In this document: positions 1 through 6,380 of the stretch, in pieces
Position numbering within the stretch: position 1 is the first letter of the stretch
Layout of the letters: each line of letters starts with the position of its first letter
Origin: an uncultured Shinella sp.
GTDB lineage: Bacteria > Pseudomonadota > Alphaproteobacteria > Rhizobiales > Rhizobiaceae
Direction: 5' to 3'
NCBI GenBank assembly: GCA_946481465.1
Contig: CAMLOC010000228.1
Span: 1 to 6,380 of the forward strand
Length of the DNA: 6,380 nucleotides
Notes under the pieces: generated by a model
Databases searched by the model: none
What the model saw: only the letters and a program-made list of their open reading frames with translations
What the model was told of the DNA's origin: nothing
Program-made: the position numbers and the translations under genes

Positions 1-641
1 GGGCTTCGCTGCAACTCGCCATCGCCGCCATGGTCTTCGCCCTCGTCGTCGGCGTGCCGCTCGGCTTCCTCGCCGCGCTCCGGCCCGGCTCCGTGCTCGA
101 CACGGTGACGATGATCGGCGCCGTCTCGGGCCTCTCCATGCCGCAGTTCTGGCTGGGCCTCCTGATGATGTATCTCTTCGCCCTGCAACTGAACTGGCTG
201 CCGAGCTTCGGCTATGGCGACGGCTCGTTCCAGAACCTTATCCTGCCCGCCGTCACGCTCGGCGTCACGCCGCTGGCGCTTCTGGCGCGAACCACGCGGG
301 CGGGCGTGCTCGACGTGCTCAATGCCGATTTCATCCGCACCGCCCATTCCAAGGGCATGAGCGAGGCGAAGGTGGTGCGCTGGCATGTGGCGCGGAACGC
401 GCTGGTGCTGATCGTCACCACGGTCGGCCTGCAGTTCGGCTCGCTGATCGGCCAGGCCGTCGTCATCGAGAAACTCTTCGCCTGGCCCGGCATCGGCTCG
501 CTTCTGGTGGACAGCGTCGCCATCCGCGACATTCCCGTGGTGCAGGGCACGATCCTCGTCATCGTGCTGTGGTTCCTCGTCATCAACACCGCCGTCGATC
601 TGATCTATGCCGCGATCGATCCGCGCATCAAGCAGGAGTGA
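1..641 (+). CDS. DppB-type peptide ABC transporter permease, C-terminal part (5' end outside window)
   Basis: Inner-membrane permease subunit of a peptide/opine/nickel-family ABC importer (binding-protein-dependent type, DppB/OppB/GsiC group). The frame is open to the left edge with a split first codon. 212 residues are visible, against about 300-340 for the family, so roughly the first 100 residues are missing; the ATG at 30 is internal, not the start. Visible marks are several hydrophobic membrane segments, the WLPSFGYG motif near residues 65-72, the cytoplasmic EAA-type coupling loop (about residues 109-134, with RTAHSKGMSEAKV) that docks on the ATPases, and the late family motif FAWPGIGSLLVDSVAIRDIP (about 159-178). 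It ends with a hydrophobic helix and the typical DPRIK tail. It should pair with the DppC-like permease that begins 5 bp downstream. The family is clear. The substrate cannot be read from this subunit, and a dpp, opp or gsi name would be a guess. Confidence 0.95.
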   Translation, partial: ASLQLAIAAMVFALVVGVPLGFLAALRPGSVLDTVTMIGAVSGLSMPQFWLGLLMMYLFALQLNWLPSFGYGDGSFQNLILPAVTLGVTPLALLARTTRAGVLDVLNADFIRTAHSKGMSEAKVVRWHVARNALVLIVTTVGLQFGSLIGQAVVIEKLFAWPGIGSLLVDSVAIRDIPVVQGTILVIVLWFLVINTAVDLIYAAIDPRIKQE

Positions 642-646
642 CGGGA

Positions 647-1464
647 ATGCGCCTCGGTTTCAACTTCTGGCTCGGTGCGACGCTGACGGCGCTGGTCATC
701 CTCGCCGGCGTGCTCGCCCCCTGGATCGCCCCCTTCGATCCGGTGCTCGACGCGGACCTGATGAGTTCGGAACTGCCGCCCGACGCCACCTTCTGGTTCG
801 GCACGGACGCGCAGGGCCGCGACGTCTATACCCGTATCCTCTACGGCGCGCAGATCTCGCTGACGGTCGGCATCGTCTCTCAGGTGATCAATTCGGTCAT
901 CGGCATCACGCTCGGCATGACCGCCGGCTACTGGGGCGGCTGGTGGGACGATCTGGTGAACGGCCTCACCAATGTCATGCTCGCCATCCCCTCGCTGATT
1001 TTCGCGCTCGCCGTCATGGCCGTGCTCGGCCCCGGCCTGCCGTCGCTTCTGATCGCGCTCGGCCTCACCAACTGGAGCTGGACCTGCCGCATCGCCCGCT
1101 CCTCGACGCTGTCGCTGAAATCGCAGGGCTATGTGCAGGCGGCGCAGACGCTCGGCTACGGGGACCTGCGCATCATGTTCACGCAGATCCTGCCCAACAT
1201 GATGGGGCCGATCCTCGTCATGGCGACGCTCGGCATGGGCTCGGCCGTCCTCTCCGAGGCTGCGCTCTCCTTCCTCGGCCTCGGCATCCAGCCGCCGTTC
1301 CCCAGCTGGGGCTCGATGCTGACGGATGCGCGCCAGCTCATCCAGCTCGCGCCCTGGGTGGCGATCTTCCCGGGCCTTGCGATCTTCCTCTCCGTGCTCG
1401 GCTTCAACCTACTCGGCGACGGCCTGCGCGACAGCCTCGACCCGCATATGAGGACGCGCAAGCT

Positions 1465-1468
<4 letters not shown>
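647..1468 (+). CDS. DppC-type peptide ABC transporter permease
   Basis: Second inner-membrane permease of the importer, expected to form the translocation pore with the DppB-like subunit. The ATG at 647 is chosen because AGGAG at 634-638 lies 8 nt upstream and it is 5 bp after the preceding stop; a reading open further upstream overlaps dppB and has no support. The product is 273 residues, normal to slightly short for the family. Features in order: N-terminal membrane helix (about 10-30), the DppC-family FGTDAQGRDVYTRILYGAQ block (51-69), further membrane helices, the EAA coupling loop (about 162-184, ending ILPN), the SFLGLGIQPPFPSWG block (208-222) and the C-terminal NLLGDGLRDSLDP motif (254-266). 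All are hallmarks of the DppC/OppC/GsiD group. Its stop overlaps the next start in an ATGA junction, so translation is probably coupled to the ATPase gene. Substrate unknown. Confidence 0.96.
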
Positions 1469-3337
<1,869 letters not shown>

Positions 3338-3360
3338 GACGTTCGAAAAGGGTGGAACAT

Positions 3361-4056
3361 ATGGCCCGCAAGCCGAAGATCGCCGTCATCATGGACGAGA
3401 ACACCAGCACGGGCGGCGAGCGCTACGATGTTTCGAAGCATTATTTCTCCGCCATCGGCCGGGCTGGTGGCTTTGCCTTCGGCATTCCCTACGCGCCCGC
3501 CATGGTCGATGCCGTCGTCGACGAATTCGACGGCTTCGTGAGCGTCGGCGGGCGTATCAACTTCCCTGCGGAATGGTATGTCGCGGGCGACCGGTCGCAG
3601 TATCCAACGTCGGACCGCCTTGCCGTCGACATGGCGCTGATGAAGGAGTTTCTCGGCCGTGACAAACCCGTCCTCGGCATCTGCAACGGCATGCAGATGC
3701 TCGCCTGCCTGCATGGCTGCCGGATGGTTTCGGATGTGCGCGCCTCCTGGCCCGGCGCGCTCGATCATGACCGGGGGGATGTGCTCCACGATGTGGAGAT
3801 GACGCCCGGCACCAAAATGGCCGGTCTTATCAAGGTCAGCCGCTTCAGCGTGAACACCTTTCACCGCGAGGCGATTGTCGAGGCATCCGACGCTGTGGTC
3901 GTCGCCGCGCGCGGGACGGACGGCGTGATCGAGGCCATCGAGGTGCCGGCTTATGCGTTTGCGATGGGCCTGCAATGGCATCCGGAACGGCTCGACCCGG
4001 ACAACCATCCCGGCGCGCGCGTCTTCGATGCTTTCATCCGGGCGGCAAGCTCCTGA
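3361..4056 (+). CDS. PuuD-like gamma-glutamyl amide hydrolase (peptidase C26, class-I GATase fold)
   Basis: Predicted cytoplasmic hydrolase that cleaves a gamma-glutamyl amide bond, as PuuD does with gamma-glutamyl-GABA to give glutamate and GABA. The start at 3361 is preferred: AAGGG (3348-3352) lies 8 nt upstream, while the in-frame GTG at 3352 falls inside the ribosome site. Product 231 residues, a little shorter than E. coli PuuD (about 254); no signal peptide. Visible triad: nucleophile Cys108 in GICNGMQ, His207 and Glu209 in LQWHPE. Also seen are the SVGGRINFP strand-turn (61-69), the VNTFHREAI segment (164-172) matching the family's VNSxHxQ, and GTDGVIEAIE (185-194). The Asn after the Cys differs from the Arg of PuuD (ICRGLQ) and resembles synthase glutaminases such as PurQ, but no synthase domain is attached. 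It follows the ATPase by 23 bp and is the last gene of the operon, so it may process the imported compound. Fold and chemistry are likely; the substrate is inferred. Confidence 0.85.
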   Translation: MARKPKIAVIMDENTSTGGERYDVSKHYFSAIGRAGGFAFGIPYAPAMVDAVVDEFDGFVSVGGRINFPAEWYVAGDRSQYPTSDRLAVDMALMKEFLGRDKPVLGICNGMQMLACLHGCRMVSDVRASWPGALDHDRGDVLHDVEMTPGTKMAGLIKVSRFSVNTFHREAIVEASDAVVVAARGTDGVIEAIEVPAYAFAMGLQWHPERLDPDNHPGARVFDAFIRAASS

Positions 4057-4090
4057 GCCGGGGCCAACGCTGCTGAGCGCTGGCCCCGGC
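4057..4090. terminator. Hairpin between convergent genes, probable bidirectional terminator
   Basis: The inverted repeat begins at the first base after the hydrolase stop codon. A 10-bp outer stem (GCCGGGGCCA at 4057-4066 with TGGCCCCGGC at 4081-4090) is followed by one A/C mismatch and a 4-bp inner stem (CGCT/AGCG) closing a GCTG loop. It occupies most of the 52-bp gap between the hydrolase (+) and aminotransferase (-) stop codons, so both transcripts would end in it. Neither side has a T-run, so it is not a textbook intrinsic terminator; it may act as a 3' barrier or mRNA stabiliser. The structure is certain from the sequence, the function inferred. Confidence 0.7.
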
Positions 4091-4108
4091 ATGACGGGGT
4101 GACCGGGT

Positions 4109-5482
4109 TTATCCGAGAACCGCCTTCACGGCCTCGACCGTCGCCTTCACCACGGTGTCGGCCTCCTCCTTCGTCAGGCACAGCGGCGGCGCGAAGCCGA
4201 GGATGTCGCCCTGCGGCATGGCGCGGCCGATGACGCCGCGCTCCAGAAGGGCGGCGGAGACCTGCGGGCCGATCTTTTTGCCCGGATCGAAGAAGACGCG
4301 GTCGTCCCTGTCCTCGACGAATTCCACCGCCGCCATCAGGCCGTCGCCGCGCACTTCGCCGACATGCTTGTGGCCGCCGACAGCCTTGGCCAGTTCGCTG
4401 CGGAAATAGGCGCCGGTGGTGCCGGCATTTTCCACGAGGCCGAGCTCGTCGATGAGTTCGAGATTGGCGACGCCGGCGGCAGCGCAGATGGGATGCGATG
4501 AATAGGTCCACCCATGGCCGATGGCGCCGAGTTCATCCGAGCCCTTGACCAGCACTTCCCAGACCTTGTCCGAGACGATGGTGCCGGAGAGCGGCGCATA
4601 GGCCGAGGTGAGGCCCTTGGCGATGGTGATGAGGGCGGGCTTCATGCCGTAATGGTCGGAGCCGAACATCGTGCCGAGGCGGCCGAAGCCGGTGACGACC
4701 TCGTCGGCGATCAAGAGGATGTCGTACTTGTCGAGCACGGCCTGGATCTTCTGCCAGTAGCCCTTCGGCGGTGGCACGATGCCGCCGGTGCCGAGGATCG
4801 GCTCGCCGATGAAGGCGGCGACGGTGTCCGGCCCCTCGGCGAGGATCATCTCCTCCAGCTTGTCGGCGCAATATTGCGCGAACTGCTCCTCGTCCATCGA
4901 CCGGTCCGGCCGGCGGAAGAAATAGGGCGCTTCCGTGTGCAGGATCGGCGCGCGCGGCAGGTCGAAGGCATTGTGGAAGAGGTGAAGGCCGGTCAAGGAG
5001 CCGGTCATGACGCCCGAACCGTGATAACCGCGCCAGCGCGAGATGATCTTCTTCTTTTCCGGCCGGCCGAGGATGTTGTTGTAGTACCAGACGAGCTTGA
5101 TGTTGGTCTCGTTGGCATCCGAGCCGGACAGGCCGAAATAGACGCGGCTCATGCCTTCCGGCGCGCGGTCGATGATCATCTTGGACAGCGTGATCGAGGC
5201 TTCCGTGCCGTGGCCGACATAGGCGTGGTAATAGGCAAGGTTCTTGGCCTGCTCCGCGATGGCATCGGCGATCTTCGTGCGGCCGTAGCCGACATTGACG
5301 CAGTATAGGCCCGCGAAGGCATCGAGGCTCCTCTTGCCGTTGCTGTCCGTGATGTAGACGCCTTCGCCGCCCTCGATGACGCGCGTCGGCGTCTCGCCGC
5401 GGGCATGCATGCCCATATGGGTGGAGGGATGGAAGAAGTGGTCGCGGTCCCAGGCGGTGAGTTCGTTGCGTTTGTCGAGCAT
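4109..5482 (-). CDS. Class-III PLP aminotransferase (omega-amine/putrescine/GABA-pyruvate type)
   Basis: Cytoplasmic fold-type-I aminotransferase, predicted to move the amino group of an omega-amino compound (putrescine, GABA, beta-alanine or similar) to pyruvate or 2-oxoglutarate, giving an aldehyde. From the ATG at 5482 it is 457 residues, normal for the family. Visible marks: GLYCVNVGYGR (58-68) in the substrate pocket, cofactor-phosphate loop SGSDANETN (119-127), GYHG (152-155), GEPILGTGGI (226-235), Asp260 in LLIADEV contacting the PLP ring nitrogen, Schiff-base Lys289 in ITIAKG, HGWTYSSHP (323-331), Arg378 in VRGDGLMAAVE, and FAPPL near the end. The wording fits the widespread proteobacterial 'aspartate aminotransferase family' group related to putrescine-pyruvate aminotransferase SpuC more than classical GabT. 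It lies downstream of the ALDH on the same strand, so the aldehyde it makes could be oxidised by that enzyme. An in-frame TTG at 5512 could extend it by 10 residues but is not favoured. Amino donor and acceptor are inferred. Confidence 0.93.
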   Translation of the reverse strand: MLDKRNELTAWDRDHFFHPSTHMGMHARGETPTRVIEGGEGVYITDSNGKRSLDAFAGLYCVNVGYGRTKIADAIAEQAKNLAYYHAYVGHGTEASITLSKMIIDRAPEGMSRVYFGLSGSDANETNIKLVWYYNNILGRPEKKKIISRWRGYHGSGVMTGSLTGLHLFHNAFDLPRAPILHTEAPYFFRRPDRSMDEEQFAQYCADKLEEMILAEGPDTVAAFIGEPILGTGGIVPPPKGYWQKIQAVLDKYDILLIADEVVTGFGRLGTMFGSDHYGMKPALITIAKGLTSAYAPLSGTIVSDKVWEVLVKGSDELGAIGHGWTYSSHPICAAAGVANLELIDELGLVENAGTTGAYFRSELAKAVGGHKHVGEVRGDGLMAAVEFVEDRDDRVFFDPGKKIGPQVSAALLERGVIGRAMPQGDILGFAPPLCLTKEEADTVVKATVEAVKAVLG

Positions 5483-5485
5483 GGT

Positions 5486-5494
5486 CTTTCCTTT
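5486..5494 (-). promoter_or_regulatory. Ribosome binding site fixing the aminotransferase start
   Basis: Read on the minus strand, AAAGGAAAG stands just ahead of ATG at 5482, with the GG centre about 7 nt from the start codon. This good spacing supports the 457-residue product rather than the TTG start 30 bp upstream, whose translation would run through this site. Confidence 0.75.
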
Positions 5495-5543
5495 CGAAGT
5501 CGGTTTGTTCAAGCGTTCGGGCCGCGGCCGTCCAGTATTTTTC

Positions 5544-5620
5544 CGTCATCCTCGGGCTTGACCCGAGGATCCACAATCCCGGGTGCCGCGTGGATCCTCG
5601 GGTCAAGCCCGAGGATGACG
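5544..5620. repeat. 77-bp nested palindromic intergenic repeat
   Basis: Perfect inverted repeat with 31-bp arms (5544-5574 and 5590-5620) around a 15-bp spacer that contains CCCGGG. Each arm is itself a hairpin: ATCCTCGGG and CCCGAGGAT enclose 5-base loops CTTGA (5557-5561) and TCAAG (5603-5607). It can therefore form one long stem or two small cloverleaf-like hairpins. It sits in the 149-bp gap between the ALDH stop (5632) and the aminotransferase start, beginning 11 bp after that stop. The core motif (CTCGGGCTTGACCCGAGG) is, from general knowledge, of a type scattered in many copies between genes in Rhizobiales and other alphaproteobacteria. There is no T-run on the minus strand after it (AAAAATA instead), so it does not look like a standard terminator. 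A role in mRNA 3'-end stability or in lowering aminotransferase expression is possible. Confidence 0.9.
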
Positions 5621-5631
5621 AAGGTGAGGGA

Positions 5632-6380
5632 TCAGGCAGCGGTGTCGATGCAGAGATATTTCAGTTCCGTGAAGGCCTCCATGCCGTGGCGCGAGCCCTC
5701 GCGGCCGAGGCCGGATTGCTTCCAGCCGCCGAAGGGGATCGGCCCGCCGGTGATCTTCACGCGGTTGACCGCCACCATGCCGTATTCCAGCGCGCGGGCA
5801 AGCCGCATCTGGCGCGCGCCGTTCTCGGTGACGACATAGGCGACGAGGCCGTATTCGGTGTCGTTGGCGCGGGCGATCACCTCCGCCTCGCTGTCGAAGG
5901 CGGTGACGGCGGCGACGGGGCCGAAGGTTTCCTCGCGCATGATCAGCGCATCGTCGGGAACATCGGTCAGAAGCGTCGGCTCGTAGAACAGCGGGCCCGC
6001 CTTGTGGCGCTTGCCGCCGGTGAGGACCTTCGCGCCGTGTTTCACGGCATCGGCCACCTGCTCCTCCACCTTGGCGATGGCGCGCTCGTGCATCAGCGGG
6101 CCGATCTCGACATCCGCCTCCAGCCCCGCGCCGACTTTCAGGGCCGCGATGCGGGCCTTGAAGGCGCTGGTGAAGGCGGCAAGGACGGATCGCTCGACAT
6201 AGATGCGGTTGGCGGCAAGGCAATCCTGGCCCGACGTCGCGAATTTGGCGTTGACCGCGATATCCGCCGCCTTGTCGATATCGGCATCGGCGAAGACGAT
6301 CTGCGGCCCATGGCCGACTAGTTCCTTGACGAGCCGCTTCATGGTCGGCGCGCACTGGCCGGCAATCAGCCTGCCGATCT
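5632..6380 (-). CDS. Succinate-semialdehyde dehydrogenase-like ALDH, C-terminal half (5' end outside window)
   Basis: NAD(P)-dependent aldehyde dehydrogenase, probably oxidising succinate semialdehyde or a similar aldehyde to the acid. About 248 residues are visible of some 480-490 expected, and the frame is open to the right edge (IGRLIAGQCAPTMKRL precedes the internal ATG at 6342). Catalytic parts present: general-base Glu in KELVGHGP (codon 6322-6324), nucleophile Cys in SGQDCLAANR (codon 6220-6222), the EETFGPV cofactor motif, ANDTEYGLVAY, and the C-terminal GGWKQSGLGREGSRHG block characteristic of the GabD/SSADH group. The cofactor-binding N-terminal half lies outside the window, so NAD versus NADP preference cannot be judged. 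The usual ELGG motif reads ELVG, an uncommon change beside the catalytic Glu. It lies 149 bp upstream of the aminotransferase on the same strand, consistent with a two-step amine-to-acid route, though a palindromic repeat separates them. GabD is the best analogy; glutarate-semialdehyde or aminobutyraldehyde dehydrogenases are alternatives. Confidence 0.92.
   Translation of the reverse strand, partial: IGRLIAGQCAPTMKRLVKELVGHGPQIVFADADIDKAADIAVNAKFATSGQDCLAANRIYVERSVLAAFTSAFKARIAALKVGAGLEADVEIGPLMHERAIAKVEEQVADAVKHGAKVLTGGKRHKAGPLFYEPTLLTDVPDDALIMREETFGPVAAVTAFDSEAEVIARANDTEYGLVAYVVTENGARQMRLARALEYGMVAVNRVKITGGPIPFGGWKQSGLGREGSRHGMEAFTELKYLCIDTAA

Noticed and set aside
607..1464. Upstream extension of the DppD-like ATPase frame through the whole dppC gene
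   Set aside because: The extension is an out-of-frame reading of dppC, Arg/Pro/His-rich and without domains. The ATGA start at 1465 gives a normal ABC ATPase N-terminus.
4514..5308. Open frame (about 264 codons) on the + strand opposite the aminotransferase
   Set aside because: No ribosome site or domain; it mirrors the codon bias of the real minus-strand gene.
5520..5529. 10-bp palindrome GGCCGCGGCC upstream of the aminotransferase, considered as an operator
   Set aside because: Short G/C palindromes arise easily by chance at this base composition, and no promoter boxes could be placed beside it.
5483..5543. Search for a promoter of the aminotransferase (TTGAAC at 5507-5512 on the minus strand as a -35 box)
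   Set aside because: A -10 box at normal spacing would fall on the ribosome binding site, so it cannot drive this gene; no other convincing pair was seen.
5544..5620. Possible CRISPR fragment or intrinsic terminator
   Set aside because: There are only two copies, in inverted orientation with a 15-bp spacer, so this is not a CRISPR array. No T-run follows on the minus strand, so it is not a typical intrinsic terminator.

Overview
This is a GC-rich window (roughly 60-65% G+C by eye) from an alphaproteobacterium. A member of Rhizobiales close to Rhizobium, Agrobacterium, Ensifer or Shinella is the best guess. The protein wording, the tight ATGA-type gene junctions and a nested palindrome of a type common in alphaproteobacterial intergenic regions all point that way. 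The genus cannot be fixed from the sequence alone.

Layout. The left half (1-4056, + strand) is the 3' part of one compact operon. It holds the C-terminal two thirds of a DppB-type permease (cut by the window edge), a complete DppC-type permease, two peptide-family ATPases (DppD-like and DppF-like), and a class-I glutamine-amidotransferase-fold hydrolase of the peptidase C26/PuuD (gamma-glutamyl amide hydrolase) type. Gene junctions are +5 bp, -4 bp, -8 bp and +23 bp, so the five genes are almost certainly cotranscribed, and some are translationally coupled. The promoter and any periplasmic binding protein must lie left of the window. The right half (4109-6380, - strand) carries a complete class-III PLP aminotransferase and, upstream of it in its own direction, the C-terminal half of a succinate-semialdehyde-dehydrogenase-like ALDH that runs off the right edge. 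The two transcription units converge on a 52-bp gap that holds a strong hairpin. The 149-bp gap between the ALDH and the aminotransferase holds a 77-bp perfect inverted repeat with smaller hairpins inside each arm.

How the genes may work together (inference). The ABC importer brings in a peptide-like, possibly gamma-glutamylated amine or amino acid. The C26 hydrolase removes the gamma-glutamyl group in the cytoplasm. The aminotransferase turns the freed omega-amine into an aldehyde, and the dehydrogenase oxidises that aldehyde (for example succinate semialdehyde to succinate). This resembles the lower part of putrescine/GABA catabolism, but with an importer in place of a visible gamma-glutamylating ligase. 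The enzyme classes are well supported; the exact substrates are not.

No RNA genes, insertion sequences, CRISPR arrays or phage-like genes were seen. The window looks like ordinary catabolic chromosome or megaplasmid sequence. The points worth a second look are sequence variations: both ATPases lack the usual C-terminal cysteine motif, the hydrolase has an unusual nucleophile elbow, and the ALDH has a changed ELGG motif. The two intergenic palindromes are also notable.
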